Source of the DNA: Candidatus Scalindua sediminis
GTDB taxonomy: Bacteria > Planctomycetota > Brocadiia > Brocadiales > Scalinduaceae
Assembly (NCBI GenBank): GCA_008636105.1
Contig: VSDH01000009.1
Location: 28,954 to 92,953 of the forward strand
DNA: 64,000 nt
Direction: 5' to 3'
A program made the translations under genes and the position numbers. The notes beneath the pieces are model-generated. The model did no database searches and had not been told where the DNA came from. It saw only the letters and a list, made by a program, of their open reading frames with translations. Of the stretch, positions 38,201-46,590 are shown piece by piece (the stretch's first letter is position 1; the number at the start of each line of letters is the position of its first letter).

Positions 38201-38582
38201 TATCCCTGGCACAAAGATAAAAATGGAAATATATAGGAAGATAAATCGTATATCTTCTAATCGTGAGGTGAAGGAAATAGAAAAGGAACTTGTTGATAGA
38301 TTTGGTCCAATACCTCATCCGGTCAAGAATTTATTAGTTGAAAGTGAAGTCAGAATAGCGGCTCAAGCTTTTAATATCCGTTCACTTGTGCGGGTGAATG
38401 GTAGCATTATATTTCAAATTGAAAATTTAAAACAGGCTGAATCATTTTTCAGGAATGCGAAAAGGCTTATAAGAGTGGTGGATAACGACGAGTTGCACCT
38501 TGTTTTACCTAGAAAGAAGATGTCGCCTGAAGAGTCAGTAGATTTTCTTAAAAATTTGTTAAAATCAAATTCATTTTTGTAG
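35265..38582 (+). CDS. mfd: Transcription-repair coupling factor Mfd
   Basis: A 1105-residue Mfd, the translocase that removes stalled RNA polymerase and recruits UvrA. UvrB-like homology (ELPGEFSLRGGIIDIFPHSG) is N-terminal. The RNA-polymerase interaction domain follows DYVVHVSYGIARFLGMQ. The helicase core has GDVGFGKTEIAIRAAFKAV (Walker A), DEEQRFGVEHKEKLK and TATPIPRTLHMSLLG, then STTIIESGLDIPNVNT and QLRGRVGR. The C-terminal UvrA-masking domain ends the protein. A 30-bp GC-rich palindrome at 36187-36216 is read in frame near residue 308. Confidence 0.96.
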   Translation: MKKLLKLIQKNEKYQQVVNDLLSGKDCHIDGLWGSSAAYLIASLAGNRSLSGKREILFVTPTIEDAEEVFEDTNIFLSGNAILFPVSEDTFLAESQLDNQAHVQQLNILHRLLNNKDGSESTNRIIIVPIQALLQQVPRPEMIEQNILTIKIGQEHKQEFILNWLVEGGFERTSMVELPGEFSLRGGIIDIFPHSGEMPYRIEFFGDEVVSIRMFNAETQMSENEVNECQILGVKTNSKSVSKGMISTLIDYIPEGSWIVFKEFEKIENKAKNIITNLKFSDEVLSFDHIVKSCRDFTKIYLSSLTFACLRADTHRQERKNTHSFDIKSSDLFDNDVNNSIKRVEEINLSHDRTIIFCNNQAEEQRFRELLSGSDSHQEISGKRASSNHVEFHIGHLNYGFLFEDISVAFLTHHEIFRRYQLRREPKKRLLRTRAIDSFLDLEKGDYVVHVSYGIARFLGMQMLSDDDGSGRQGEFLVLEFAEGAKMYVPVTMIELVQKYICGSDHKPKLSKIGKRTWERKKQIVEEAVRDVASALLSMQAIREAKRGIAYPKDTEWQRKFESEFIYQETDDQLQVAEEIKKDMESSRPMDRLVCGDVGFGKTEIAIRAAFKAVMYGKQVAVLVPTTILAQQHYRTFSERMVDYPVNVDVLSRFKTRREQKEILQNLQEGKTDIVIGTHRLIQKDVIFKDIGLVVIDEEQRFGVEHKEKLKKLRETVDVLTLTATPIPRTLHMSLLGLRDVSSLNIPPQERQSILTRLLRFDLEIVRKAIIFELNRDGQVYFVHNRVKDINRIADIIAKTVPEAEITVAHGQMPERTLEKKMNDFVSGKSDILVSTTIIESGLDIPNVNTIFINHSDAFGLADLHQLRGRVGRYKHRAYAYLLLPKDRPVTPEAEKRLKAIVDFSELGAGFKIAMRDLEIRGAGNIIGIEQHGHIEAVGYEMFCRLLEIAIRKARNEPVPVYKVVHIDLNLESYLPDDYIPGTKIKMEIYRKINRISSNREVKEIEKELVDRFGPIPHPVKNLLVESEVRIAAQAFNIRSLVRVNGSIIFQIENLKQAESFFRNAKRLIRVVDNDELHLVLPRKKMSPEESVDFLKNLLKSNSFL
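36187..36216. repeat. GC-rich palindrome inside mfd
   Basis: CCTGTCTGCGTG and CACGCACAGGCAGG form an imperfect inverted repeat of 30 bp. It keeps the mfd frame and encodes roughly ACLRADTHRQER, in a part of Mfd that is normally poorly conserved. Its composition contrasts with the AT-rich gene around it. Confidence 0.75.
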
Positions 38583-38598
38583 AGGGAGGAGTATATAC

Positions 38599-39573
38599 TT
38601 GAAATTTCTAAGATGGGTTTTCTTTATTTCCATATTGCAGTTATTTTGTTCGTATCAAACAAATGCTGACAATTTGAATGCAGTACGGGTTGTTGTAAAT
38701 GGTGAGATAATTACAGAATTTGATATAAGAAAACGAATAGCTGAGGCTTTTCAGATAGCCGGGGAAAAATATCAAGGTGTAGAATTCCAACAGAAAAGAC
38801 GCCAGATAATGTCAGATGCCATTGATGAATTAATTGATAGAAAGATACTTGTGCAGGAAGCAAAGAAGGTAATACTTTTAGACCCAGAAAAAGTAGAGGA
38901 GATTGAAAAGAACCTTGATTTATTTGTTAAAGGTGCTGTAGAGGAGGTTGGTTCTCTTTACAAATTTTATGAGTTAGCACATAAGCAGGGAATTAATCCA
39001 CTGAAAAAAAAGGCAGAATTAAAGGAAGATTTGATGGTTGATGTAATATTGCGTGAGAATGTTTATAGAAAAATAGTAATTACACCAAAAGATATGAAAC
39101 GTTACTACCAGGACAATATTGATGAGTTTTCCGGAGAGAGAAAGTTAAGCTTTAGGCAGATATTGATAAAGTATTCTGGATACAAAACAAAAGAAGAAGC
39201 AAAATCTGTGGCAGAGAAGCTCTTAAATAGATTAGAAGATGGGGAGGAATTTGAGGTTGTAGCAAAAGAACACTCGCAAGGTCCACATGCTTATAGAGGA
39301 GGCCTGTGGGAATTTGATGAAGTAAGGGATTTTAGAAAAGATCTTGTTGCTATTGTATCTGAGCTAAAGGGAGATGAAATAAGTCAAATAATAGAGACCT
39401 CTATAGGTTGTCATATATTTAAGATAGAAGAAATAATTCCGGCTAAGATAACGTCCTTTCAGCAGGCACAGGGTGAAATCAGTAATACGCTATTTCGAGA
39501 GAAGTTCCTTAAACAGAAAAGAAAATATTTACAAGAATTGAAAAGAGATGTTGTAATTAAGAGATATTATTAA
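38599..39573 (+). CDS. SurA-like peptidyl-prolyl cis-trans isomerase
   Basis: A 324-residue exported chaperone. A signal peptide (residues 1-23, FFISILQLFCSYQTNA) precedes a SurA_N-like helical region (VVVNGEIITEFDIRKRIAEA). One parvulin domain (about 180-285) is seen in LSFRQILIKYSGYKTKEEAK, FEVVAKEHSQGPHAYRGGLW and IIETSIGCHIFKIEE. It would fold outer-membrane or periplasmic proteins. The start is TTG 38599 with GGGAGGAG upstream, 16 nt after mfd. Its stop codon overlaps the tyrS stop on the other strand (TTAA at 39570-39573). Confidence 0.9.
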   Translation: MKFLRWVFFISILQLFCSYQTNADNLNAVRVVVNGEIITEFDIRKRIAEAFQIAGEKYQGVEFQQKRRQIMSDAIDELIDRKILVQEAKKVILLDPEKVEEIEKNLDLFVKGAVEEVGSLYKFYELAHKQGINPLKKKAELKEDLMVDVILRENVYRKIVITPKDMKRYYQDNIDEFSGERKLSFRQILIKYSGYKTKEEAKSVAEKLLNRLEDGEEFEVVAKEHSQGPHAYRGGLWEFDEVRDFRKDLVAIVSELKGDEISQIIETSIGCHIFKIEEIIPAKITSFQQAQGEISNTLFREKFLKQKRKYLQELKRDVVIKRYY

Positions 39574-40793
39574 TTTACGAGAATCTTTGCAAACCGACGC
39601 TTTCCTACCCGTAGTATCATACCGTTTTTCACATCTACTTCTTGCGTTGGATCAGTTAATTTATTATTGTCGATACTTACGCCCCCCTGTGTGATTAACC
39701 TTCTTGCTTCACCGTTAGTGGCAGCAAAGCCGTAATCTACCAACAATTTTACTATCCATATCTTACGTGTTGTATTTCCGGTCGCGGATACTTCGAGCGG
39801 TGGAAGCTGTATTTCTGTAATATTATCGGGAAGTTTATGTTCTTTATGAACCCTGTCAAATTCCTCTGCCACCTTTTCAGCTATCTCATTGTTGTAATAG
39901 CGACTGACTATGGCTTTTCCAAGATTAACCTTTGCCTGACGGGGATGAGCTTTTAATATCTCATCTGTTTCTTCTAAAGATATGTCAGTTGCCAGCTCAA
40001 AGTACTTACGCATTAGGCTATCATCTATAGACATTGTTTTACCGAAGATTTCTTTTGGTTCTTCGTATATGCCTATGTAGTTGTCCAGGCTTTTGCTCAT
40101 CTTCTTATTTCCATCAATTCCCTCGAGCAGGGGAGTCGTAAGCGCCACCTGTGGTTCCATGTTCCTATCTCTTTGGAGATCACGGCCTACAAGTAAGCTG
40201 AAGATTTGGTCTGTACCACCAATTTCTATATCGCTTTTTACCATTATTGAATCATATCCCTGCATTAGTGGATAAATAAATTCATGTAGGCCTATGGGAA
40301 TTCCAGAATTATATCTTTTTGTGAAGTCATCCCTCTCCAGCATCCTGGCCACGGTCATTTTAGAGGCTAATGTTATCATGTCAATAAATTTCATTTTCAT
40401 GAACCATTTACTGTTGTAGAGAACTTCGGTCTTTTTTAAATCCAATATCTTCCCTAATTGATTTAAATAAGTTTTGGTATTTTTCACTATTTCTTCATGT
40501 GAGAGTTGAGGTCGTGTCTTATTTACGCCAGAGGGATCACCCACAATTGCCGTGTAGTCTCCAATTATAAGTACTGCTGTATGTCCAAGTTCCTGAAAGT
40601 TGCGCAACTTGTGGATTGGAATGGCATTTCCAATATGGATGTCTGGTGCAGTCGGGTCAAGGCCTAATTTAACACGTAGAGGTTTCTTGGTCTTTATTGA
40701 TCTATCAAGTCTTGCAATGAGTTCTTCTTCACTAATTATATCAACAATACCACGTTTAATTATCTTTAGTTGTTCTTCAGTACTATTAAACAT
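39570..40793 (-). CDS. tyrS: Tyrosyl-tRNA synthetase
   Basis: A 407-residue class I tyrosyl-tRNA synthetase. The HIGH-type motif is HIGNAIPIHKL, the second signature KKMSKSLDN, and the C-terminal S4 RNA-binding domain is seen in ARRLITQGGVSIDNNKL. I place the start at ATG 40793 (MFNSTEEQLK) with AGGAAC before it. Upstream in-frame codons to 40892 run through the GC-rich palindrome region and match no known TyrS N-terminus. It converges on the SurA-like gene with a 4-bp overlap of the stop codons. Confidence 0.95.
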   Translation of the reverse strand: MFNSTEEQLKIIKRGIVDIISEEELIARLDRSIKTKKPLRVKLGLDPTAPDIHIGNAIPIHKLRNFQELGHTAVLIIGDYTAIVGDPSGVNKTRPQLSHEEIVKNTKTYLNQLGKILDLKKTEVLYNSKWFMKMKFIDMITLASKMTVARMLERDDFTKRYNSGIPIGLHEFIYPLMQGYDSIMVKSDIEIGGTDQIFSLLVGRDLQRDRNMEPQVALTTPLLEGIDGNKKMSKSLDNYIGIYEEPKEIFGKTMSIDDSLMRKYFELATDISLEETDEILKAHPRQAKVNLGKAIVSRYYNNEIAEKVAEEFDRVHKEHKLPDNITEIQLPPLEVSATGNTTRKIWIVKLLVDYGFAATNGEARRLITQGGVSIDNNKLTDPTQEVDVKNGMILRVGKRRFAKILVN

Positions 40794-41130
40794 ATATTGT
40801 TCCTGTCCGTGTCCGCCAGAATGCTCGTCCGAACGGCTTGGAGGTTGTGTCATAATAAAGGAAATACCTATTTTGTCATTTTTACCCCGCATTTTGCTTT
40901 CAGCAAGAAAGCAGCGGGGCTGAACCAGGTCCTGAATTAAATTCAGGATCTTCGATTTCAGAATCTAATGATTTCAATAGGTTAGCAACCTTAGAGATCC
41001 CGACCCCCATAGCCCCTGCGCTTTCTTGCACCGTGGCGGCGAAAGTCGCGGCTCCCGCGGCACGCTGCGAAAGCAAGATGCTGGGGCTAGGAATGGGGGC
41101 GAGCAGGCATCTCAATGGTGAAATCAAAAA
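40794..41130. other. Intergenic filled by GC-rich palindromic repeats
   Basis: About 340 bp of GC-rich, palindrome-rich sequence between tyrS and the CPBP protease: a hairpin at 40885-40920 (CCCCGC to GCGGGGC with an inner GCTTTC/GAAAGC pair) and repeat copy C at 40958-41101. Frames through it are a by-product of the composition. Confidence 0.7.
40958..41101. repeat. GC-rich palindromic repeat, copy C
   Basis: Matches copy A (2311-2460) at both ends: TTCAGAATCTAATGATTTCA onward to CGACCCCCATAGCCCC, and GGGGCTAGGAATGGGGGC at the right. The centre differs (extra CGGCGGCGAAAGTCGCGGCT-like palindromes), so the outer arms move with variable cores. Confidence 0.8.
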
Positions 41131-41925
41131 CTAATTCACAGCTACATAACCTTTAAAGAGATGTTTAAATGAAATTAAGAAAGCTAATGTAGCAGTATTG
41201 TGAAAAATATGAATGGTTATTGGTGCTATTAACGATCCTGTTTTTTCATAAAGATAAGCTAATAAAAGTCCCAGAATAAATATCTGTAAAAATACATAGG
41301 CATTCAAATGGACTATCGCAAAAAGCAATCCACTGATAAAGATAGCTTTTAGTTTGCCAAAACTATTTCTTACAGCAGGTTGAATGAATCCCCTAAAAAG
41401 AAGTTCTTCTATAACAGGTGCAGCCAATATGCCAAAAAAAAACATGAAAGTAAGTACTCCTAATGATTCTTCTTCTAAAACCCTTTTAAGAATTTCTTGT
41501 TGTTCGGGCGATATGCCAAATAATCTTGAAATGAAATCTACTGCAAAGCCAGCTAATACTATAAACGGGAGTACTATGAAATAATGTTTGAGACCGAATC
41601 TCACATCATTTTTCCAATTGCTGGTTGTAAATCCCAAAGATGTTATAGGTAGGCCGTATTTCGACCGGATGATGTAAAAAACATAAAGGCAGGTTAGAAT
41701 ATTTATAAATAGTGATAAACTAAGAATGACAGTATTTTGGTTGAATAAATCTAATAAGTTTAGTCCGAGTACGTGATTCATAATCTTCAAAAGAACAGGT
41801 ATTCCAACCTGCATCATGAAGAAAAAAAATAGAAAAACTTTGAATATATCTTTTAAATTCCATCGTATGTTTTCAGTCACTTCCTCACTAACTTTTTCTT
41901 TTAAGACGCTTTTGAAATCAATCAT
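41131..41925 (-). CDS. CPBP-family intramembrane metalloprotease
   Basis: A 264-residue membrane protein of the CAAX/Abi (CPBP) family with about 6-7 helices. The catalytic motifs are EELLFRGFIQPAVRNSF (the EExxxR motif), FAIVHLNAYV and THIF/IHIFHNTATL-like ends with the later His. Such proteases work in the membrane in protein processing or immunity, with unknown substrates in most bacteria. It is followed by the GcvH-like gene upstream in the same strand run. Confidence 0.88.
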   Translation of the reverse strand: MIDFKSVLKEKVSEEVTENIRWNLKDIFKVFLFFFFMMQVGIPVLLKIMNHVLGLNLLDLFNQNTVILSLSLFINILTCLYVFYIIRSKYGLPITSLGFTTSNWKNDVRFGLKHYFIVLPFIVLAGFAVDFISRLFGISPEQQEILKRVLEEESLGVLTFMFFFGILAAPVIEELLFRGFIQPAVRNSFGKLKAIFISGLLFAIVHLNAYVFLQIFILGLLLAYLYEKTGSLIAPITIHIFHNTATLAFLISFKHLFKGYVAVN

Positions 41926-41935
41926 ATTTCATAAA

Positions 41936-42328
41936 TTACCTTCTTTTTTTAATGCTTTTCTTATATTCTTCATACTCATCTTTATTCATAAGATTGTCTA
42001 GCTGCTCGATTTCAATTATCCTAACTTTAATAAACCAACTATTACCGAAGGGGTTTTTTTGTAACGTTTTCAATTTATTAGCCAAGTCTGTATTTACCTT
42101 TATTACTCCGCCATTAATAGGTGCGATCAGATCAGATATTATATCGACAGATTCTATCTCACCATAAGAAATGCCAGAAATAATCTCATCTCCAACTTTT
42201 GGTAAACTAAGATCAATAAGATCACCAAATTCGTTTATAAGATAATCAGTTACTCCGATGGTTGCAATTTTTCTTTTAAATTTAATCCAGTTATGGTTTG
42301 GAGAATATTTAAGATTTTCTAATTTCAT
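41936..42328 (-). CDS. GcvH-like protein without the lipoyl lysine
   Basis: A 130-residue protein with the glycine cleavage H-protein fold: HNWIKFKRKIATIGVTDYLI, LPKVGDEIISGISYGEIESV and the C-terminal NPFGNSWFIKVRI. In true GcvH the ESVK motif carries the lipoylated Lys. Here the codon is GAT, giving ESVDIISD, so lipoyl attachment is not possible at this site. The tail is long and charged (MNKDEYEEYKKSIKKRR). No glycine decarboxylase gene is in the window. It sits 10 nt from the CPBP gene. Confidence 0.88.
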   Translation of the reverse strand: MKLENLKYSPNHNWIKFKRKIATIGVTDYLINEFGDLIDLSLPKVGDEIISGISYGEIESVDIISDLIAPINGGVIKVNTDLANKLKTLQKNPFGNSWFIKVRIIEIEQLDNLMNKDEYEEYKKSIKKRR

Positions 42329-42329
42329 C

Positions 42330-42893
42330 TTAACCTATTGTGAAGTTTTTTAATCTTGTATAAATTGGTCCCTTTGGAGTAAGTTTGCTTTGCATCAGAG
42401 AGATATGGTTTACCTTTTCTTGACCAAAGAAATATCCTGCGCCAGAGTTTAAAGCATTTATAAGTCTGGGTATGTTTTTCCGTGATTTTATTCTACCAAG
42501 TGTGATGTGTCCCACATATTTTTTAGATTCTCTCATTATACCGAGTTCTTCAATTCCTTTGTCAAGCATTTCAAAAATTTTCAAAAGGTTACTTCCTTTA
42601 TCCTGTGCACAAACAAATATTACACGAGGCCTTTTTAAAGACGGAAACGCACCAATGTTTTCTATATTTATATCAAAAGGACGTAAACATGAAGCAGCAT
42701 CATTAATTATCCTGTTCAGAGCAGGAAGAATGTTTTCTTCTATATGTCCAAGGAATTTTAAAGTTAAATGTATATTTTCACAAGCAACCCACTTAACATC
42801 TGCATCGATTTTTTTTGGTTGAGTTAAAAATTCAGACAGTTTGTTCTTTATTTCTTCGTTGATTTCTATTGCAACAAAAGCCCTGATAGTCAT
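42330..42893 (-). CDS. thpR: RNA 2',3'-cyclic phosphodiesterase ThpR
   Basis: A 187-residue 2H phosphoesterase (LigT/ThpR family). Both HxTx motifs are present, HLTLKFLGHI near residue 42 and HITLGRIKSR near 128. The N-terminus MTIRAFVAIEINEEIKNKL is typical. It opens 2',3'-cyclic phosphates on RNA ends or acts on tRNA ligation products. It is close to gltX and the GcvH-like gene in the same direction. Confidence 0.93.
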   Translation of the reverse strand: MTIRAFVAIEINEEIKNKLSEFLTQPKKIDADVKWVACENIHLTLKFLGHIEENILPALNRIINDAASCLRPFDINIENIGAFPSLKRPRVIFVCAQDKGSNLLKIFEMLDKGIEELGIMRESKKYVGHITLGRIKSRKNIPRLINALNSGAGYFFGQEKVNHISLMQSKLTPKGPIYTRLKNFTIG

Positions 42894-42901
42894 TTAAAAT
42901 T

Positions 42902-44215
42902 TCACAAGAAGGTATTTATTGCATGGCCCAGGCGCTTTAGTGTTTTTTCCTTGCCTAAAAGTTCTAAGGTCTCAAAAATTCCTGCACTTGCACCTTTTCC
43001 AATGACTGCTACTCTTATCGGTTGAGCTAATTTACCAAAGCCAATCCCGTGTTCTGTGGCAATTGCTCGTAGACAAGTCTCCAGTTCTTCTACAGAAAAA
43101 CTCTCAATCTCACTTAATCTCTTATAGGCATCTCTCAGCAAAGAGGAAACACCATCTTTCTTAAAGAATTTCTCAACCGTAACACTATCATAAACAACTT
43201 TATCAGAAAAGAAAGGAGAAGTTTGTGTCACGAAATCTGATAATGTTTTTAATCTCTCTTTATATAATTCCGCTAATTTATACAGCCATTCGTCTGAAAT
43301 CGACTCAGTATCAAAACCCGCTTTTTCAATATATGGGTATAATTTTTCAATGAGACTTTTAGTAGGCATATCCATTATATACTTACCGTTCATCCAATCA
43401 AGTTTTACATTATCAAAACGTGCGCTCGTTTTATTAACCCGTTTCAGAGAAAACTTTTCGATCATCTCTTGCCTGGTTAGAAACTCCTGGTCATCCCCCG
43501 GCGACCAACCAAGAAGTGCAATAAAATTAATTATTGTCTCTGGTAAATAGCCTCTTTCGTGATATTCAGTAACGGACGTTGCCCCGTGACGCTTACTTAA
43601 ACGAGTGCCATCTTCACCAAGAATCATAGGGATGTGTGCAAATTTGGGTATATCAAAACCCAAAGCTTTGTAAAGGGCAATTTGCCTTGGTGTGTTTGAT
43701 ATGTGGTCATCTCCCCTAATCACATGTGTTATCTCCATTACCCCATCATCAACGACACATGCAAAATTATACGAAGGAAAACCATCTGCTTTTTGTATTA
43801 CAAAATCTTTAATTAGAGATGTATCAAAGCTTATGTTTCCATGTATCAAATCATCAAAATCTATGGTGCCCTCCTTAATCTTAAAACTAACTGCTCTTCC
43901 TTTTTCCGGGTCATCAACGTAAGACGCTTTGCCTTCCTTTAATAGTTTATCTACATATTCTTGATAAATGTTAAGCCTATTGCTTTGATAGTATGGTCCC
44001 TCATCCCAGTCTAATCCTAGCCATGTTAAACTATCCAGGATTGTTTGTGTTGCCTCTTCGGAGGAACGCAGCTGATCAGTATCTTCAATCCTTAATATAA
44101 ATTTCCCATCATGATGTCTGGCAAATAACCAGTTATAAAGAGCCGTTCTTGCACCACCTATATGTAGAAAGCCAGTCGGGCTGGGTGGAAATCTTACCGT
44201 TACTTTTGATTCCAT
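42902..44215 (-). CDS. gltX: Glutamyl-tRNA synthetase
   Basis: A 437-residue class I synthetase. The N-terminal HIGH-type motif is RFPPSPTGFLHIGGARTALY, with VIRGDDHISNTPRQIALYKA, and the KMSKS-type motif LSKRHGATSVTEY follows. The C-terminal region is shorter than the usual 470-490 residues of bacterial GltX but keeps the core helices. No second glutamyl-tRNA synthetase-like gene is in the window. Confidence 0.95.
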   Translation of the reverse strand: MESKVTVRFPPSPTGFLHIGGARTALYNWLFARHHDGKFILRIEDTDQLRSSEEATQTILDSLTWLGLDWDEGPYYQSNRLNIYQEYVDKLLKEGKASYVDDPEKGRAVSFKIKEGTIDFDDLIHGNISFDTSLIKDFVIQKADGFPSYNFACVVDDGVMEITHVIRGDDHISNTPRQIALYKALGFDIPKFAHIPMILGEDGTRLSKRHGATSVTEYHERGYLPETIINFIALLGWSPGDDQEFLTRQEMIEKFSLKRVNKTSARFDNVKLDWMNGKYIMDMPTKSLIEKLYPYIEKAGFDTESISDEWLYKLAELYKERLKTLSDFVTQTSPFFSDKVVYDSVTVEKFFKKDGVSSLLRDAYKRLSEIESFSVEELETCLRAIATEHGIGFGKLAQPIRVAVIGKGASAGIFETLELLGKEKTLKRLGHAINTFL

Positions 44216-44277
44216 TTATTTTATCTCTTAAATTATAATTCTTAAGCTAAAGAAGAAATTGTCAGGTACCCATTGTG

Positions 44278-45294
44278 CTATAAAAGTCCCGTCTTCTCAT
44301 CAAACCCAAACATTATATTCATATTTTGTACTGCCTGTCCAGAAGCACCTTTGGTTAAGTTGTCTATACTAGAGAAAATTATAGCACGTCCATCCACTAC
44401 CCTGACCGCAATTTCACAGAAATTTGTATTGACGACATCCTTGGTCTTCGGAAGCTTATGATCTGTTTTGATCCGAACAAAAGGTTCTTTTGAATAAAAA
44501 TCATTAAATATAATATTGATTTCTTCATCAGAGATTTTTTTTCTCATTTTAGCGTATATCGAACACAAAATACCTCTGTTCATCGGAACCAGATGTGGTG
44601 TGAAGCACACTGAAGCATTTGACTTACCAATTAAAGAAAGTATATTTTCAATTTCCGGTGTATGTCTGTGTTCTCCTACATTATAGGCTTCAATGTTTTC
44701 ATTGCATTCAAAATAATGAGTTCCTTCCTGGGGTTCACGCCCTCTCCCGGATATTCCTGATTTCGCATCGATAATTATGTCGTCTGTGTAAACGTAATCA
44801 TTTATAATTAAAGGTGCTAAACCAATGATTGCAGAGGTAGGATAACACCCGGGATTTGCAACTAAAGTTGCATTTTTAATCTTTTCCCTGAATATCTCAG
44901 GAAGTCCATAAATTGCCGTTTTTAATCCTGATGGGTCTGTATGTTTTACCTTGTACCATCTTTCGTATGTTGACTTCTCGTTAAATCTGTAATCTGCGCT
45001 TAAGTCTACCACTTTTATCCCCATATCCAGATATTTTGGGACGTATTGCATAGAAATAGTAGGGGGAAGTGCAACAAAAACCATATCTACGTTTTTAGGT
45101 ACATCTTTTTCTCTTAATCGTGAGCAAGGCATGTCAAATGTTTTCGCTAAAACCGGGAAAACGTCGGAAATTTTGATATTGGTTTCCCTTCTAGTACCAA
45201 GATACGCGATTTCCACATCGGGATGTCGTAATAAGATCTTTATTAATTCCAGGCTCGTATATGCAGTGGCTCCAATAATTCCAATCTTTATCAA
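44278..45294 (-). CDS. argC: N-acetyl-gamma-glutamyl-phosphate reductase
   Basis: A 338-residue NADP-dependent reductase of arginine biosynthesis. The Rossmann start is IKIGIIGATAYTSLELIKIL, the catalytic Cys lies in VANPGCYPTSAIIGLAPL, and SGISGRGREPQEGTHYFEC and the late His in VCFTPHLVPMNRGILC fit the family. A TTG start at 45294 with GGAG 7 nt before it is preferred, since the upstream extension is unlike ArgC. Confidence 0.94.
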   Translation of the reverse strand: MIKIGIIGATAYTSLELIKILLRHPDVEIAYLGTRRETNIKISDVFPVLAKTFDMPCSRLREKDVPKNVDMVFVALPPTISMQYVPKYLDMGIKVVDLSADYRFNEKSTYERWYKVKHTDPSGLKTAIYGLPEIFREKIKNATLVANPGCYPTSAIIGLAPLIINDYVYTDDIIIDAKSGISGRGREPQEGTHYFECNENIEAYNVGEHRHTPEIENILSLIGKSNASVCFTPHLVPMNRGILCSIYAKMRKKISDEEINIIFNDFYSKEPFVRIKTDHKLPKTKDVVNTNFCEIAVRVVDGRAIIFSSIDNLTKGASGQAVQNMNIMFGFDEKTGLL

Positions 45295-45562
45295 CAATTT
45301 TCTCCATTTTTTAAGGTTAAAATCATCATAACTTGTTAAGACATCGTAACTTTTGAATAATAACAATCCTGTGGGTAAACGTCAATTGCAAAATTAATCC
45401 TGTACATTTTAACTGAGAAGGGTAATAGATTGTATCCGGATATGAGCAACGATGTGACAAAGTGGGAAAGGGAATGCTCAAAGTCTTTAAATCGCGAGAT
45501 GTAGAAATATTATTAAAGTTTGTATGATTATGAGGATATTGTTAGATATGTACGGGTTGTAT

Positions 45563-46411
45563 CTAGTCAGCTTTCTTTCTAATTCTCCAAATTATGAGTC
45601 CGAAGAATGCTACTACGCAGAGCCACATTTGAGTTGCGAAAATATAACCGAAAGTGCAAATTAATATCTTGTTTATGCCTGATTTGCTCCATTTTTCTTT
45701 AATATAACTCAACGGTTTTAATTTAGTTTCAAATGCTTTCTTATATTTTTTGACATACACACGTGGTTTTACTTTCTTTGTTTCTTTTGTATACCCCTTG
45801 AAAATTGTTTGAGACTCATCTTCCTTGACACTTTTTCTTTCAACCGGCTTCTTCTTTTTAAGCGCTCTTATGATTTCCTCCTGCACTTTTGTTTCTTTAG
45901 GTTTACTTTCAATTACCTTCTTCTGCGGTATGGACTTTTTTTTAGTTTCAACAACTCTGTCTTTCTTTACCTCTCTTACGGCTTTACTTTTTTTCCTTGT
46001 TGGAGTTTTTAAAACACCCTTTTCTCCCTGCGTCAACTTTCTGAATATCTTTTTTTCCTTTTCAGCATCACGTGTCATCCCCAGTTTGCTATAAGCCAAC
46101 GACAATGAATAATGTACCTTTGGATAGTCCGGATTTATCTTGATAGCATTGGTATATATTTTAACTGCTTCATCGTACTTTGCCTTACAATAATATGTAT
46201 TCCCTAACCCATACAAGGCATAAACATGATTAGGCTTTAATTCTAATGCCTTTTTAAACTGTTCTCCTGCTTGATCATATTTGCCCTGTTTATAGTATTC
46301 AATGCCCTTGTTGTAGTATTGAGAGAACTTACTTTGACCATAAGACGTAGCCGCAAAAGATGTCAAGAGGAAAAGGATAAGTAGTATTTGGAAAATCAAA
46401 AACTTTCTCAT
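45563..46411 (-). CDS. TPR protein with basic linker and C-terminal membrane helix
   Basis: A 282-residue protein with an N-terminal signal (LIFQILLILFLLTSFAATSY), two to three TPRs (QYYNKGIEYYKQGKYDQAGE, YALYGLGNTYYCKAKYDEAV, VHYSLSLAYSKLGMTRDAEK), a roughly 110-residue Lys/Arg-rich low-complexity linker, and a final membrane helix (MWLCVVAFFGLIIWRIRKK). The TPR side probably lies in the periplasm or another compartment. No function is recognised. Confidence 0.8.
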   Translation of the reverse strand: MRKFLIFQILLILFLLTSFAATSYGQSKFSQYYNKGIEYYKQGKYDQAGEQFKKALELKPNHVYALYGLGNTYYCKAKYDEAVKIYTNAIKINPDYPKVHYSLSLAYSKLGMTRDAEKEKKIFRKLTQGEKGVLKTPTRKKSKAVREVKKDRVVETKKKSIPQKKVIESKPKETKVQEEIIRALKKKKPVERKSVKEDESQTIFKGYTKETKKVKPRVYVKKYKKAFETKLKPLSYIKEKWSKSGINKILICTFGYIFATQMWLCVVAFFGLIIWRIRKKAD

Positions 46412-46590
46412 TTTAAAATTTACCTAAAAACTTTTCATTAAATTTAATGTATGGCTGTTCAATTAATTCTGAAACTAAATTCATAAGGTATCTTATAAAA
46501 TTTATTTTATCAGACGTTTGGTGTGATATCAAGGTATAAAGGTACAAATTGGTGTCCTGAATGGAAAGTCCTATACGTTCAATTAAATGA

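Noticed and set aside
40900..41127. Frame across the GC-rich block upstream of tyrS
   Set aside because: It is produced by the palindromic repeat itself and has no protein likeness.
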